Shown: in pieces, positions 1 to 9,437 of the stretch | How the letters are laid out: each line of letters begins with the position of its first letter | How positions within the stretch are numbered: position 1 is the first letter of the stretch | Assembly (NCBI GenBank): GCA_018882935.1 | Contig: VERA01000019.1 | Coordinates: forward strand, 1 to 39,750 | Reading direction: 5' to 3' | DNA: 39,750 bases | From: Burkholderiaceae bacterium | GTDB lineage: Bacteria > Pseudomonadota > Gammaproteobacteria > Burkholderiales > Burkholderiaceae_D | Translations under genes and position numbers: made by a program | Notes under the pieces: model-generated | What the model was told of the DNA's origin: nothing | The model's database searches: none | The model's input: the letters and a program-made list of their open reading frames with translations, nothing else

Positions 1-421
1 CATCAGGACGATCCGGAAAGTAGGTAATCTTTCTAAAACCCTCAGCTTCGCATTGTGTGAAGAAATTTCCATTCGACACATACAGACCCATTAACGACGT
101 ATTTTTTTCTGGTTCAATCAGGGTCTCAATGTCGAGCACCACATGCTCGGGTGCATTTGGAATGCGTAAGGTACCTGCACGAACTACATAATCACGCTTG
201 CCCAGCGTTATGCCATTCATCCTTAGCGCCACCAGTTGCAAAGAATCCCCATGCAAGCTGAGCTCGTGCTGCTTACTGTTTGGATTGCGACGCAGCGTGG
301 TTCGTGCAGCCACCCGGGTATGTGCAGGATCAAGATCGAAACCAATATCGATGCTGTCGACCAAATAGGCCGGTGGCTGGTAGTCTTGACGATGAATAGC
401 AACTGCGGAGTCGGTGCGCAT
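1..421 (-). CDS. pepN: Aminopeptidase N, N-terminal part (cut by left edge)
   Basis: This is the first 140 or so codons of an M1-family zinc aminopeptidase, which trims N-terminal residues from peptides in the cytosol. Only the N-terminal beta-domain is inside the window. It shows the family features: an early RQDYQPPAYLVDSIDIGFDL segment, then a YVSNGNFFTQCEAEGFRKIT segment followed by TYFPDRPD, closely matching the 'LYxSxGxxxTQCEAEGFRxITYxxDRPD' region of PepN. The catalytic HEXXH site would lie beyond the left edge. I chose the ATG at 421 because it is the first in-frame ATG and gives the expected spacing to these motifs; no in-frame ATG was seen in the next ten upstream codons. The gene is divergent from the lipoprotein gene that starts at 516. 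Identification is firm; the start is less certain. Confidence 0.88.
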   Translation of the reverse strand, partial: MRTDSAVAIHRQDYQPPAYLVDSIDIGFDLDPAHTRVAARTTLRRNPNSKQHELSLHGDSLQLVALRMNGITLGKRDYVVRAGTLRIPNAPEHVVLDIETLIEPEKNTSLMGLYVSNGNFFTQCEAEGFRKITYFPDRPD

Positions 422-506
422 GGGATTATGACAAGATGCAAAAATTATCAGCACTGCATTCTACCAATGGTAGCGGGGCGCGGTAAGATTCGAGACTGAT
501 GAATTC

Positions 507-513
507 GGAGGGG
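507..513 (+). promoter_or_regulatory. Strong ribosome binding site of the lipoprotein gene
   Basis: GGAGGGG lies two bases before the ATG at 516. It is one of the best Shine-Dalgarno matches in the window and supports that start. The spacing is short, though GGAGG itself sits at a usable distance. Confidence 0.6.
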
Positions 514-515
514 AC

Positions 516-1169
516 ATGACACCGCTGCGGAGAGGGTTTTTGCTCGCGCTACTGATACTGTCGGCATTGGTATCCGGCTGCGCTACCAAGATACGCTCCG
601 AGGTGACATCGTTTCATCAATGGCCCGACAACATGAGTGGCCGCAGCTTTTCATTCGTGCACCAGGATGATGAGGCTAAAAGCCTGGAACGCCAGAGTTA
701 TGAAAATTTGCTGCGCACCGAGCTACTCAAACTCGGCTTAGTCGAGCAGACAACGGGCGCGGCAGCGCAACTTGCCGTTCGTCTCGATTATCGAATCACG
801 GGACGTGATGTTCGGGTTATTGAAACCGTGTTGGTCGATCCATGGTACGGCACGCCTTGGTACGGGCCGGGTTTTTATAATCCGTATTGGGGATGGCACG
901 GTTACGGGCCGCCGTATTACGGCCCGATGTGGCCAAGCATGCCGGTGGCACGCGAACAGTCACGCCGATACTCGATATTTCAACGGGAACTCCGCATCCG
1001 AATTTCCGATTACGCCAGTGAAAAAACCTGGTTCGAGGTGACGGCAAAAAGCGAAGGCGAGCAAGGCAACCTCGCAATCGTCATGCCGTACCTGGTACAA
1101 GCGGCATTCAAAGAGTTTCCCGGCACCACCGGTGTGCCAAGAGTGATCGACATACCTTTCAAAAAATAA
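516..1169 (+). CDS. DUF4136-type outer-envelope lipoprotein
   Basis: The 217-residue product begins with a positively charged stretch, a hydrophobic core and the lipobox LVSGC, which puts the lipidated cysteine at residue 22. It should be cleaved by signal peptidase II and anchored in the envelope. The mature part resembles DUF4136 proteins: an early region with FHQWP, a middle region with LAVRLDYRI, and an aromatic Gly/Tyr/Pro/Trp-rich loop at about residues 108-140 (WYGTPWYGPGFYNPYWGWHG). The loop looks disordered or membrane-proximal. No enzymatic motif is seen. The gene stands alone, divergent from pepN and convergent with the quinone oxidoreductase gene. The family assignment rests on overall pattern; the function of this family is not established. 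Confidence 0.75.
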   Translation: MTPLRRGFLLALLILSALVSGCATKIRSEVTSFHQWPDNMSGRSFSFVHQDDEAKSLERQSYENLLRTELLKLGLVEQTTGAAAQLAVRLDYRITGRDVRVIETVLVDPWYGTPWYGPGFYNPYWGWHGYGPPYYGPMWPSMPVAREQSRRYSIFQRELRIRISDYASEKTWFEVTAKSEGEQGNLAIVMPYLVQAAFKEFPGTTGVPRVIDIPFKK

Positions 1170-1175
1170 CGCAAC

Positions 1176-1194
1176 GCGCTATTGCAAATAGCAC
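1176..1194. terminator. Possible hairpin between convergent genes
   Basis: GCGCTATT (1176-1183) and AATAGCAC (1187-1194) can pair with one mismatch around a GCA loop, between the lipoprotein and oxidoreductase stops. There is no clear T-run on either side, so rho-independent termination is weakly supported. Confidence 0.25.
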
Positions 1195-1240
1195 GAATAA
1201 AAACGCTGAGGTAACAGCAAAGGCTTTGTCAAATTACGTA

Positions 1241-2215
1241 TTAGGGAATCAAAATAGTCGATCCGGTCGTCTTGCGTGACTCAAGGTCGATATGTGCTTG
1301 CTGCGCATCCTTCAAGGCATAGCGCTGATTAATCTCAATCTTCACCTTGCCACTCGCGACCACGTCAAATAACTCACCAGCGGTCGCCTCAAGATCGCTG
1401 CGGGTAGCGGTGTAGCTGAACAACGTGGGGCGGGTGACGAACAGAGATCCACGTGATGCCAGCTCTTGTAATGAGAATGGCGGCACCGGCCCGGACGCCG
1501 AGCCATAGCTGACCATCATGCCCATCGGCGACAAGCAATCCAGTGATTTGGTCCAGGTATCAACACCAATCGAGTCGTACACTACCGGCACACCTTTACC
1601 GCCGGTGATCTCTTTGACGCGCGCGACGAAGTCTTCTTTGTTGTAGTTGATGGTGTGCGTGCAACCATGCGCCTTGGCCAGTGCCGCTTTCTCGTCAGAC
1701 CCCACCGTGCCGATCATGGTAACGCCCAGCGCCTTCGCCCATTGGCAAGCAATCAAACCTACGCCGCCGGCAGCGGCGTGAAACAAAATGGTTTCACCGC
1801 CCTTCAAAGGGAAGGTGCGTCGAAACAAGTACTGCACCGTCATGCCTTGTAACATCATGGCGGCAGCGGTATCGAAATCAATAGCGTCGGGTAGCTTGAC
1901 CAAGCCTGCAGAAGGCATCACGCGCAACTCTGCATAAGCTCCGGGCGGTCGGCAAGCATAAGCAACGCGGTCACCGACCTTTACCTCAGTCACACCGGCA
2001 CCAATTGCCTCGACTACGCCGGCACCTTCCATACCAATGCCAGCCGGTAGCGGTTGCGGGTATAAGCCGGTACGAAAATAAACATCAATGTAGTTAAGCC
2101 CGATTGCATGATGCCGGACACGCGCCTCGCCCGGCCCGGGTTCGCCAACCTCGACATCAACATACTCCATTACCTCCGGACCACCGTTCTTGAAGCACCG
2201 GATTGCTTTTGTCAT
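1241..2215 (-). CDS. qor: Quinone oxidoreductase (NADPH:quinone reductase, MDR superfamily)
   Basis: The 324-residue product is a zinc-independent medium-chain reductase of the Qor type, which reduces quinones with NADPH in the cytosol. The N-terminal GroES-like fold shows GLNYIDVYFRTGLYP and GIGMEGAGVVEAIGAGV. The Rossmann part has AAAGGVGLIACQWAKALG for dinucleotide binding. No zinc-site cysteines are evident, which fits Qor rather than an alcohol dehydrogenase. The open frame extends nine codons upstream, but I chose the ATG at 2215 because MTKAIRC is the usual Qor beginning and GGGGGAAG lies just before it. The gene converges with the lipoprotein gene and is divergent from yebC. Confidence 0.88.
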   Translation of the reverse strand: MTKAIRCFKNGGPEVMEYVDVEVGEPGPGEARVRHHAIGLNYIDVYFRTGLYPQPLPAGIGMEGAGVVEAIGAGVTEVKVGDRVAYACRPPGAYAELRVMPSAGLVKLPDAIDFDTAAAMMLQGMTVQYLFRRTFPLKGGETILFHAAAGGVGLIACQWAKALGVTMIGTVGSDEKAALAKAHGCTHTINYNKEDFVARVKEITGGKGVPVVYDSIGVDTWTKSLDCLSPMGMMVSYGSASGPVPPFSLQELASRGSLFVTRPTLFSYTATRSDLEATAGELFDVVASGKVKIEINQRYALKDAQQAHIDLESRKTTGSTILIP

Positions 2216-2511
2216 GACTTCCCCCGCAAAGATAAGTACCAAAACCTCGGATCATACCGACAATCTCGCTGACGTTGCGAGCCAAAACAATGGCTAACGC
2301 GATCGCCTGAAAAATGCTCAGCATGCACGGGCACGCCAGTGCTTCAGAGCGATTTCCGATAAGCCGGTATGTTAAGATCTCGCCCCTGTTCCGGTGCTGG
2401 CACCGCACCCGAAATAACGCGTAAGTTATTGAACAGAAACAACTATTTTATTTGCCGAGATCGGGGCTACGAGGCCCTGCCAACCACCCGGAACAAGAAA
2501 GACGCAGCGTC
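2216..2511. other. Divergent intergenic region between qor and yebC
   Basis: About 296 bases carry no gene I can support. They should hold the promoters for qor (minus) and yebC (plus). The only structure seen is a perfect 6-base-pair inverted repeat with a two-base loop (CGGTGC at 2392-2397 and GCACCG at 2400-2405). No well-spaced -35/-10 pair is evident. Short open frames here overlap the qor and yebC starts and look spurious. Confidence 0.4.
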
Positions 2512-3237
2512 ATGGCAGGACATAGTAAGTGGGCCAACATCAAGCACAAGAAAGCGGCGACCGATGCCAAGCGTGGTCGAATCTGGACCCGCTTGATCAA
2601 AGAAATTACAGTAGCCGCGCGCTTGAGTGGTGGCGATATCAATGCTAACCCGCGACTGCGGCTGGCAGTTGAACGCGCTGCCGATGCGAATATGCCCAAA
2701 GACAATGTCAACCGGGCGATTCAGCGTGGCACAGGTGGTCTGGATGGTGCGAACTACGAAGAGATTCGCTACGAGGGCTATGGCCTCAATGGTGCGGCAG
2801 TGATGGTCGACTGCATGACCGACAATCGGGTTCGTACTGTAGCCGAAGTCAGGCACGCTTTCAGCAAGTTCGGTGGCAACATGGGCAGCGAGGGCTCGGT
2901 CGCTTTTCTGTTCAAGCACTGTGGCCAAATGATGTTCGCGCCCGGCACCAACGAAGATGCGCTGATGGAGGCCGCGCTGGAGGCGGGCGCAGAAGATGTC
3001 ATCGTCGATGATGAAGGCGGGTTCGAGGTCATTACTGATCCGCATGAATTTTCACGTATTCGCGAAGCGCTGGAAAAAGCAGGCTTCTCTCCCGCGCTGG
3101 CGGAAGTCACCATGAAACCGTCAACCAGTACCGAGCTTGAGGGCGACGACGCAGTGAAAATGCAGAAACTGCTTGATGCGCTGGAAAACCTCGATGATGT
3201 ACAAGAGGTCTACACCAATGCGGTTATCAATGAATAA
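2512..3237 (+). CDS. yebC: YebC/PmpR-family translation or transcription regulator
   Basis: The 241-residue product starts with [20 protein letters not shown], the hallmark beginning of the YebC/TACO1 family. Other family segments follow: [38 protein letters not shown], and the acidic C-terminal domain ending near DVQEVYTNA. Proteins of this family are reported as DNA-binding regulators (PmpR) and, for TACO1 and some bacterial YebC proteins, as translation factors that help ribosomes through proline-rich sequences. The open frame extends upstream to 2452, but the canonical MAGHSKW start at 2512 is clearly right. It heads a plus-strand run and precedes purD by 50 bases. Confidence 0.95.
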   Translation: MAGHSKWANIKHKKAATDAKRGRIWTRLIKEITVAARLSGGDINANPRLRLAVERAADANMPKDNVNRAIQRGTGGLDGANYEEIRYEGYGLNGAAVMVDCMTDNRVRTVAEVRHAFSKFGGNMGSEGSVAFLFKHCGQMMFAPGTNEDALMEAALEAGAEDVIVDDEGGFEVITDPHEFSRIREALEKAGFSPALAEVTMKPSTSTELEGDDAVKMQKLLDALENLDDVQEVYTNAVINE

Positions 3238-3287
3238 CCATCCCGACGTTGAGTCTGCGTCGATTCACCTAAGGTAACCGGTCACTC

Positions 3288-4562
3288 ATGAAGATTCTCG
3301 TCGTAGGCTCTGGTGGACGCGAACACGCGCTGGCGTGGAAGCTGGCGCAATCGAAACGCATACAAATCGTGATGGTCGCGCCAGGCAATGGCGGTACCGC
3401 GCTCGACCCGCGTCTTAAAAATATTGCGCTCACCGACCCGACGCAACTGGCAGATTTTGCCGAGCAGGAGAACATCGCGCTGACGGTGGTTGGCCCCGAG
3501 GCACCGCTGGCGGCAGGTATTGTTGATGTGTTTCGCGAGCGCGGCCTGAAAATCTTCGGGCCAACACAGCGCGCAGCGCAACTCGAGGCGTCGAAAGATT
3601 TTGCCAAGGCGTTCATGCAGCGCCACGGTATACCCACTGCAAAGTACCAAACATTTACCGACGCCGATGCAGCCCATGCGTATGTCAAGCAGCAAGGCGC
3701 GCCGATTGTCGTCAAAGCAGACGGCCTGGCTGCGGGTAAAGGTGTCGTTGTCGCCACCACAACGGAAGAAGCGCATCATGCGATCGATATGATGCTATCG
3801 GATAACCGGCTTGGCGATGCCGGTGCGCGCGTCGTGATCGAAGAATTTCTGGAGGGCGAAGAGGCGAGCTTCATCGTCATGGTCGATGGTCATAATGTGC
3901 TACCACTGGCCACTAGCCAGGATCACAAGCGCCTGCTCGACCATGATCAAGGCCCGAACACCGGCGGTATGGGTGCGTATTCACCAGCGCCCATCATTAC
4001 GCCGGAACTGCACGCGCGCGTGATGCGCGAAATTATTCAGCCCACCGTACAGGGGATGGCCAAAGACGGCGAGGTCTACACAGGTTTCTTGTATGCCGGA
4101 TTAATGATTGACGCGCAAGGCAACCCGAAAACACTCGAGTTCAATTGCCGCATGGGCGACCCGGAGACGCAGCCGATCATGGCACGCCTTAAAACTGATT
4201 TGGTTACAGTGGTCGAGCACGCCGTCAATGGCACGCTGAGAGAGATCGAACTTGAGTGGGATCGTCGTACCGCGCTCGGCGTTGTGCTCGCTGCCGCGGG
4301 CTATCCAGATGCGCCACGCAAAGGAGACACCATTACCGGCATTCCCGCAGAAACAGCAGACAGTCTGAGCTTTCAAGCCGGCACGGTACTGGACAACGGC
4401 ACGCTCAAAACTGCAGGTGGGCGCGTGCTGTGCGTAGTCGGTTTAGGTGACAGTGTGCGGGTAGCACAGAAGCACGCCTACGAGGCTGTTGAAAAAATCC
4501 GTTTTGAGGGCATGCAGTACCGTCATGACATTGGCTGGCGCGCGCTCAAGCGACCTGCCTGA
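3288..4562 (+). CDS. purD: Phosphoribosylamine-glycine ligase (GAR synthetase)
   Basis: The 424-residue product catalyses the second step of de novo purine synthesis, joining phosphoribosylamine and glycine with ATP. It begins with the N-domain loop [20 protein letters not shown]. The ATP-grasp core follows, with a strand and loop [13 protein letters not shown] around residues 140-155, then [10 protein letters not shown] and the metal/ATP-binding segment [13 protein letters not shown]. Length is as expected (E. coli PurD is about 429 residues). It is 50 bases after yebC and 23 bases before hemF, consistent with co-transcription. No defect is seen. Confidence 0.97.
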   Translation: MKILVVGSGGREHALAWKLAQSKRIQIVMVAPGNGGTALDPRLKNIALTDPTQLADFAEQENIALTVVGPEAPLAAGIVDVFRERGLKIFGPTQRAAQLEASKDFAKAFMQRHGIPTAKYQTFTDADAAHAYVKQQGAPIVVKADGLAAGKGVVVATTTEEAHHAIDMMLSDNRLGDAGARVVIEEFLEGEEASFIVMVDGHNVLPLATSQDHKRLLDHDQGPNTGGMGAYSPAPIITPELHARVMREIIQPTVQGMAKDGEVYTGFLYAGLMIDAQGNPKTLEFNCRMGDPETQPIMARLKTDLVTVVEHAVNGTLREIELEWDRRTALGVVLAAAGYPDAPRKGDTITGIPAETADSLSFQAGTVLDNGTLKTAGGRVLCVVGLGDSVRVAQKHAYEAVEKIRFEGMQYRHDIGWRALKRPA

Positions 4563-4585
4563 GACAGAAAAAGGATCATCGCACC

Positions 4586-5497
4586 ATGAGCGCAGTAGAC
4601 ATTCAAAGCGTGAAAGAGTGGTTGCTATCACTGCAGCAGCGCATTGTGAGTGCGGCTGAAGATGTCGACGGCAAGCACTTCATTCATGATGCATGGGAAC
4701 GCCCGGAGGGTGGTGGCGGCATCTCGCGACTGATCGAAGAGGGTAACGTGCTCGAGCGCGGCGGCGTCGGCTTCTCGCATGTCAAAGGTAGCAAGTTGCC
4801 ACCGTCGGCGATGGCGAACCGGCCAGAGCTGGCAGGTCGTCCGTGGGAAGCGATGGGTGTATCGCTGGTTTTTCATCCGCGCAATCCGTATGCACCGACG
4901 GTGCATATGAATGTACGGTTTTTTTCTACCACCGGCGAGCATGACCAACCCGTATGGTGGTTTGGTGGTGGTATGGACCTGACACCGTATTACGGTTTCG
5001 TCGACGATGCCAAGCACTTCCATCAAACCTGTCGTGATGCTTTATTACCGTTCGGCGCCGATCTTCATCCGCGCCTGAAAAAATGGTGCGATGACTATTT
5101 TTTTCTGAAACATCGCAATGAGGCGCGCGGTATCGGTGGTGTATTCTTTGACGACTTCCATGAGGCCGGCTTTGAACAAAGTTTTGGTATGACGCGCAGT
5201 GTCGGCGACCATTTCATCGATGCCTATTTTCCTATCCTGCGGCGTCGCAAAGATACGCCGTATGGCGAACGTGAGCGCGATTTCCAGGCCTACCGGCGCG
5301 GCCGCTATGTCGAGTTTAACTTGGTGTTTGATCGCGGCACGCTGTTTGGCTTGCAGTCGGGTGGACGCACCGAATCTATCCTGATGTCGCTGCCCCCAAT
5401 CGTGAAATGGCGCTACGACTGGAAGCCCGCAGCGGATAGCCCGGAGAGCAAGCTCTACACTGATTTTCTGCCGCATCGAGACTGGCTGTCTGCGTGA
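4586..5497 (+). CDS. hemF: Oxygen-dependent coproporphyrinogen III oxidase
   Basis: The 303-residue cytosolic enzyme decarboxylates coproporphyrinogen III to protoporphyrinogen IX with O2, a late haem step. Diagnostic segments are [23 protein letters not shown] and [15 protein letters not shown] further [20 protein letters not shown] segment forms the conserved C-terminal region. Length matches the family (about 300). An AAGGA-like ribosome site lies 12 bases before the ATG. The stop overlaps the GTG start of nadD, so translation of the two is probably coupled. Presence of HemF rather than only HemN suggests an aerobic or facultative lifestyle. Confidence 0.97.
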   Translation: MSAVDIQSVKEWLLSLQQRIVSAAEDVDGKHFIHDAWERPEGGGGISRLIEEGNVLERGGVGFSHVKGSKLPPSAMANRPELAGRPWEAMGVSLVFHPRNPYAPTVHMNVRFFSTTGEHDQPVWWFGGGMDLTPYYGFVDDAKHFHQTCRDALLPFGADLHPRLKKWCDDYFFLKHRNEARGIGGVFFDDFHEAGFEQSFGMTRSVGDHFIDAYFPILRRRKDTPYGERERDFQAYRRGRYVEFNLVFDRGTLFGLQSGGRTESILMSLPPIVKWRYDWKPAADSPESKLYTDFLPHRDWLSA

Positions 5498-6159
5498 GTG
5501 AACGCTGTGTGTTGCTGCTGGGTGGAAGCTTTGACCCGGTTCATTATGGTCATACCGCGATAGCGCGTTATTTCTGCGCCCTGCTTCACCCAGACGAGCT
5601 GCGATTACTCCCCGCCGGGCAGCCTTGGCAAAAGCCCGACTTGGCAACGCCTGCCGAGCATCGTATCGCGATGCTGAAACTAGCCTTTGCTGATTGGTCG
5701 GTGCCCTTAGTGGTTGATGATCAAGAAGTTAAACGTGATGGCATCAGCTACGCCGTTGATACCCTGGCCGCGTTGCGACATATGCTGGGCCGGCGGGTCG
5801 CATTGGTCATGCTGATCGGCGCCGATCAACTACGTAATCTGCATACCTGGCGCGATTGGCGCATGCTGTTTGACCTGGCCAATATCTGCGTTGCTGCGCG
5901 CCCGGAGTTTGATTTGGATGATGGCGCTATTCATCATGATGTTGCCGATCAGTTCACGCGGCGTAGTGCTACGCCGTCGCTGCTGCGTTCCACGCCCTAT
6001 GGTCTGACATATATCGCGCATGATTTGGCGATGCCCGTATCCTCCACCGTCGTACGGCATGCATGCATCACTCAGGACGCAGCAGTACTAAAAGCACAGC
6101 TACCGCCGCCAGTGCTAGACTATATTCAACACCATCACCTCTACCAGACCCCCCGCTGA
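5494..6159 (+). CDS. nadD: Nicotinate-nucleotide adenylyltransferase
   Basis: The 221-residue product adenylates nicotinate mononucleotide to deamido-NAD, a core step of NAD synthesis. It belongs to the HIGH nucleotidyltransferase fold: [20 protein letters not shown] carries the HxGH motif, and VSSTVVR near residue 186 is the ISSTxxR-type loop. The middle has the conserved [14 protein letters not shown] segment. The start is GTG at 5494, overlapping the hemF TGA by the sequence GTGA. The stop is followed directly by the rsfS ATG with no gap. Confidence 0.95.
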   Translation: MSERCVLLLGGSFDPVHYGHTAIARYFCALLHPDELRLLPAGQPWQKPDLATPAEHRIAMLKLAFADWSVPLVVDDQEVKRDGISYAVDTLAALRHMLGRRVALVMLIGADQLRNLHTWRDWRMLFDLANICVAARPEFDLDDGAIHHDVADQFTRRSATPSLLRSTPYGLTYIAHDLAMPVSSTVVRHACITQDAAVLKAQLPPPVLDYIQHHHLYQTPR

Positions 6160-6828
6160 ATGGACATAAAAAAACTACAGGCGCTCGTGATCGATGCGCT
6201 GGAGGATGTCAAAGCCCAAGACATCCGAATCTACGACACAACTCATCTGACCAGCATGTTCGACAGTATCGCGGTCGCTTCAGGTACCTCGAACCGACAG
6301 ACCAAGGCACTAGCAGCCTCAGTGCGCGACAAGGTGAAGGCGGCGGGTGGCGAGATCGTCAGTATCGAAGGCGAGAACACCGGTGAGTGGGTACTGGTTG
6401 ATCTGGGCGACATGGTGGTGCACATCATGCAGCCCGCTATTCGGGCCTACTACCGTTTGGAAGAATTGTGGGGCGACAGAGAAATTCGTCCAAGCAAACC
6501 AGCGGCGAAAAAAACAGCGAAAAAAGCGGTCAACAAAGCCGCCGCGCAATCGCATGGAGATACCGCAGCAAAAACCCGCAAAACTACCGGCAAGCCTGCG
6601 TCAAAAACAGCCAAAAAGTCAACTGCTTCGCCGCGACCTGCAGCCAAAACTTCCGCCAAGACTGGCGCTAAAACTGGCGCCACCGCTGCGGCTAAAACCA
6701 CGTCTAGAACAAGCACAAAAACAGCATCTAAAACTGCGGGCAAAAGCGCCGCAGCATCGCAAGCCAAAACCTCAGCAAAATCGCCTGCCAAAAAAGCAGC
6801 GCCGCGGCGTGCTGCCGCAAAAGGCTAG
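6160..6828 (+). CDS. rsfS: Ribosomal silencing factor RsfS with long Lys/Ala-rich C-terminal tail
   Basis: Residues 1 to about 108 are a complete RsfS/Iojap domain: ALEDVKAQDIRIYD, DSIAVASGTSNRQTKALA, GEWVLVDLGDMVVHIM and the RAYYRLEELW ending. RsfS binds ribosomal protein uL14 on the large subunit and blocks subunit joining when nutrients are short. From about residue 111 to 222 the protein continues as a tail of Lys, Ala, Thr, Ser and Pro in a histone H1-like pattern (AAKKTAKKAV, SAKTGAKTGA and so on). The family normally ends near residue 105-120, so the product is about twice the usual size. The frame stays open through the tail and the stop lies 12 bases before rlmH, so the tail is part of the gene. 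It starts directly after the nadD stop. Confidence 0.93.
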   Translation: MDIKKLQALVIDALEDVKAQDIRIYDTTHLTSMFDSIAVASGTSNRQTKALAASVRDKVKAAGGEIVSIEGENTGEWVLVDLGDMVVHIMQPAIRAYYRLEELWGDREIRPSKPAAKKTAKKAVNKAAAQSHGDTAAKTRKTTGKPASKTAKKSTASPRPAAKTSAKTGAKTGATAAAKTTSRTSTKTASKTAGKSAAASQAKTSAKSPAKKAAPRRAAAKG

Positions 6829-6840
6829 TGCGCTGGCAGC

Positions 6841-7311
6841 ATGCAACTGATTGTTGCGGCGGTAGGCCACAAGATGCCGGCCTGGATCGATACTGGATTT
6901 CAGGAGTACGCCAAGCGTATGCCGCCGGACTGTCGGCTGGTGCTAAAAGAAATCAAGCCCGTTGAGCGCGCCACCAACAAAAGCGCTGAAAGCGTGATGG
7001 CACAAGAGCGCACCCGTATCGAGGCGATACTCCCCAAAAGCGGCCGCGTCATTGCACTCGATGAGCATGGTGAGCAAATGACGACGGTGCAACTCTCGCA
7101 GCAACTATCAATATGGCAACAACAGGGCGGCGATGTCACTTTCGTCATAGGCGGCGCTGATGGGCTGGATGCCGGATTCAAGCAAAGCGCCGATCGCTTG
7201 CTACGTCTGTCGAGCATGACGCTACCGCATGGATTAGTACGCGTCATACTGGCAGAGCAGCTGTACCGCGCTTGGTCGATACTGCGCAATCACCCTTATC
7301 ATCGCGTCTAG
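6841..7311 (+). CDS. rlmH: 23S rRNA pseudouridine-1915 N3-methyltransferase
   Basis: The 156-residue SPOUT methyltransferase modifies m3-pseudouridine 1915 in helix 69 of 23S rRNA. The trefoil-knot segments are plain: [21 protein letters not shown], and the C-terminal [20 protein letters not shown] followed by NHPYHR. The size equals the E. coli protein (155). It follows rsfS by 12 bases and precedes maf by 26 bases. The rsfS-rlmH pairing is widely conserved and both products act on the large subunit. Confidence 0.97.
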   Translation: MQLIVAAVGHKMPAWIDTGFQEYAKRMPPDCRLVLKEIKPVERATNKSAESVMAQERTRIEAILPKSGRVIALDEHGEQMTTVQLSQQLSIWQQQGGDVTFVIGGADGLDAGFKQSADRLLRLSSMTLPHGLVRVILAEQLYRAWSILRNHPYHRV

Positions 7312-7337
7312 CCTGGCGAGCCTTATCGGCAATTCAC

Positions 7338-7958
7338 ATGATCCCGTCCGACCAAAAAATCTATCTGGCATCAAAAAGTCCGCGCCGGCGTGAATTGCTA
7401 CGCCAGATTGGTGTGGATTTCGAAATCTTGATGCTACGAGACACGCCCGGGCGGGCTGAAACGGTCAGCGAGATTCCGCATCCGAATGAAGACCCGGAGG
7501 TCTATGTGCGGCGCGTCGCGCGTGAAAAAGGTGAGGCCGGCTGGCAAACCGTGTTGGGACGTAAATTACCTTTGCGGCCCGTGCTGTCGGCGGACACCAC
7601 GGTCAGTATCGACGGCAAAATTCTCGGCAAACCTTCCGACGCTAATGAGGCGATGAAAATGCTGCGCTGGCTATCCGGTAGAACGCATCACGTACTGACG
7701 GCAATAACGGTGACTGCAGAAGGCAAAATGTCGGAAGCGCTGAGCCGCTCGGAAGTGCGCTTTGCCCACTTGGATGAAACCAGCCTGCGCGCGTACTGTG
7801 CAACCAAAGAGCCATATGACAAAGCGGGCGCCTATGGTGTACAAGGATATGCGGCGCAGTTTATCGAATTTATCAGCGGTAGCTATTCCGGCATTATGGG
7901 ATTACCGCTTTTCGAAACATCGCGCTTACTGCAAAGAGTGGGCATTAAAACGCTATGA
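7338..7958 (+). CDS. maf: Maf-family nucleotide pyrophosphatase (YhdE type)
   Basis: The 206-residue product is a Maf protein, a house-cleaning pyrophosphatase that hydrolyses dTTP, UTP or modified nucleotides. It shows the N-terminal LASKSPRRRELLRQIG phosphate loop, the catalytic VLSADTTVSIDGKILGKP segment and GAYGVQGYAAQFIE. Its position just before rng matches E. coli yhdE-rng, which favours the dTTP/UTP-specific subgroup. The open frame extends to 7272 inside rlmH, but I chose the ATG at 7338 because MIPSDQKIYLASKSPRR puts the conserved loop near the N-terminus. The stop overlaps the rng start as ATGA. Confidence 0.92.
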   Translation: MIPSDQKIYLASKSPRRRELLRQIGVDFEILMLRDTPGRAETVSEIPHPNEDPEVYVRRVAREKGEAGWQTVLGRKLPLRPVLSADTTVSIDGKILGKPSDANEAMKMLRWLSGRTHHVLTAITVTAEGKMSEALSRSEVRFAHLDETSLRAYCATKEPYDKAGAYGVQGYAAQFIEFISGSYSGIMGLPLFETSRLLQRVGIKTL

Positions 7959-9418
7959 ATGAAGATCTACTCGTTAACATCACACCGCACGAGACGCGAG
8001 TCGCGCTAATTCAGCTTGGCGCAGTACAAGAGCTGCATATAGAGCGAACTGCATCACGCGGCCGTACCGGCAATATCTACCTGGGCCGGGTAGCGCGCGT
8101 ACTGCCTGGCATGCAATCGGCTTTTATCGATATTGGTCTTGAACGCGCGGCGTTTTTGCATGTAGCCGATATATGGGAAGCCAAACTTGCCACTACCAAC
8201 GGTAGTGCAGCGATCCCGATTGAAAAACTGCTATTCGACGGACAAGCCGTTCTGGTACAAGTCATCAAAGACCCAATTGGTACCAAGGGTGCGCGGCTAT
8301 CGACTCAGATATCGATCGCTGGCCGCATGCTGGTGTACCTGCCGCAAGACCCGCACATCGGTGTATCACAGCGCATTGAAAGCGAAACCGATCGTGAGCA
8401 GTTGCGCGCCCGGCTACAGCAGTTACTGCCCGACGATGAGAAAGGCGGTTTCATCATTCGCACCATGGCTGAAGAGGCAAGCGAAGAAGACTGGACCATG
8501 GATCTTGCCTATTTACGCAAGACATGGGAGCACATTAGCCAATGCGCCAAGATCGCACCACCGCCGGCCCTGCTGCATGAAGATTTATCATTGTCGCAGC
8601 GGGTACTCAGAGATTTCGTTGGTGAGTTGACCGCAACCATACAGATCGATTCGCGTGAAAATTTTCAGAAGCTGAAAGAGTTCGGCACTACCTATACCCC
8701 TTCGGTGTTACCCAAGCTGACTCACTATACCGGTGAGCGTCCGCTATTCGATTTATACGGCGTTGAAGAAGAGATCGAGAAAGCCCTCGGGCGCCGGGTT
8801 GATCTGAAATCTGGTGGCTACCTGATTATCGAACAGACCGAGGCCATGACAACCATTGACGTGAATACAGGTAGTTATGTCACTGGTCGTAATTTTGATG
8901 ACACTATCTTCAAAACCAATCTTGAAGCAGCGCACGCCATTGCGCGGCAGCTAAGGCTACGCAATCTTGGTGGAATCATCATTCTCGATTTTATCGATAT
9001 GGAAAATATCGAGCACCGCGAAGCTGTTCTGGCTGAGCTACACAAAGCCCTGGCACGCGACCGAACCAAGGTGACGGTGTCAGACTTTTCTGCGCTTGGC
9101 TTGGTTGAAATGACGCGCAAGCGTACCCGTGAGTCTCTGGCGCACGTACTATGCGAGCCTTGCCCGGCATGTCACGGCAAAGGCCAGGTCAAGACTGCGC
9201 GCACAGTCTGCTACGAGATATTACGAGAGCTACTCAGAGAGGCGAAGCAATTCAATCCGCGTGAGTTTCGCATTCTCGCCTCGCAACTCGTGATTGACCT
9301 GTTTCTGGAAGAAGAATCTCAGCACCTGACCATGCTTGGCGACTTCATTGGCAAACCGATTTCATTACAAGTAGAGACTGCATTTCATCAGGAGCAGTAC
9401 GACATTATTTTGATGTAG
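7955..9418 (+). CDS. rng: Ribonuclease G
   Basis: The 487-residue endoribonuclease matures the 5' end of 16S rRNA and turns over some mRNAs. It has an N-terminal S1 domain (GNIYLGRVARVLPGMQSAFI), the catalytic RNase E/G region with TIDVNTG and IIILDFIDME (metal-binding aspartates), and the zinc-link cysteines in CEPCPACHGKG. The length equals RNase G (489 in E. coli), and there is no long C-terminal scaffold, which separates it from RNase E. The ATG overlaps the maf stop by four bases. It is the last gene of the coupled run; the next gene starts 20 bases later. Confidence 0.95.
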   Translation: MNEDLLVNITPHETRVALIQLGAVQELHIERTASRGRTGNIYLGRVARVLPGMQSAFIDIGLERAAFLHVADIWEAKLATTNGSAAIPIEKLLFDGQAVLVQVIKDPIGTKGARLSTQISIAGRMLVYLPQDPHIGVSQRIESETDREQLRARLQQLLPDDEKGGFIIRTMAEEASEEDWTMDLAYLRKTWEHISQCAKIAPPPALLHEDLSLSQRVLRDFVGELTATIQIDSRENFQKLKEFGTTYTPSVLPKLTHYTGERPLFDLYGVEEEIEKALGRRVDLKSGGYLIIEQTEAMTTIDVNTGSYVTGRNFDDTIFKTNLEAAHAIARQLRLRNLGGIIILDFIDMENIEHREAVLAELHKALARDRTKVTVSDFSALGLVEMTRKRTRESLAHVLCEPCPACHGKGQVKTARTVCYEILRELLREAKQFNPREFRILASQLVIDLFLEEESQHLTMLGDFIGKPISLQVETAFHQEQYDIILM

Positions 9419-9437
9419 TTAATAAATACTGATCCAG

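Noticed and set aside
236-499. 87-codon plus-strand frame at the left end
   Set aside because: It lies mostly opposite the N-terminal part of pepN, whose minus-strand translation matches aminopeptidase N closely.
2467-3045. 192-codon minus-strand frame opposite yebC
   Set aside because: yebC matches its family along the full length; the opposite frame is a shadow.
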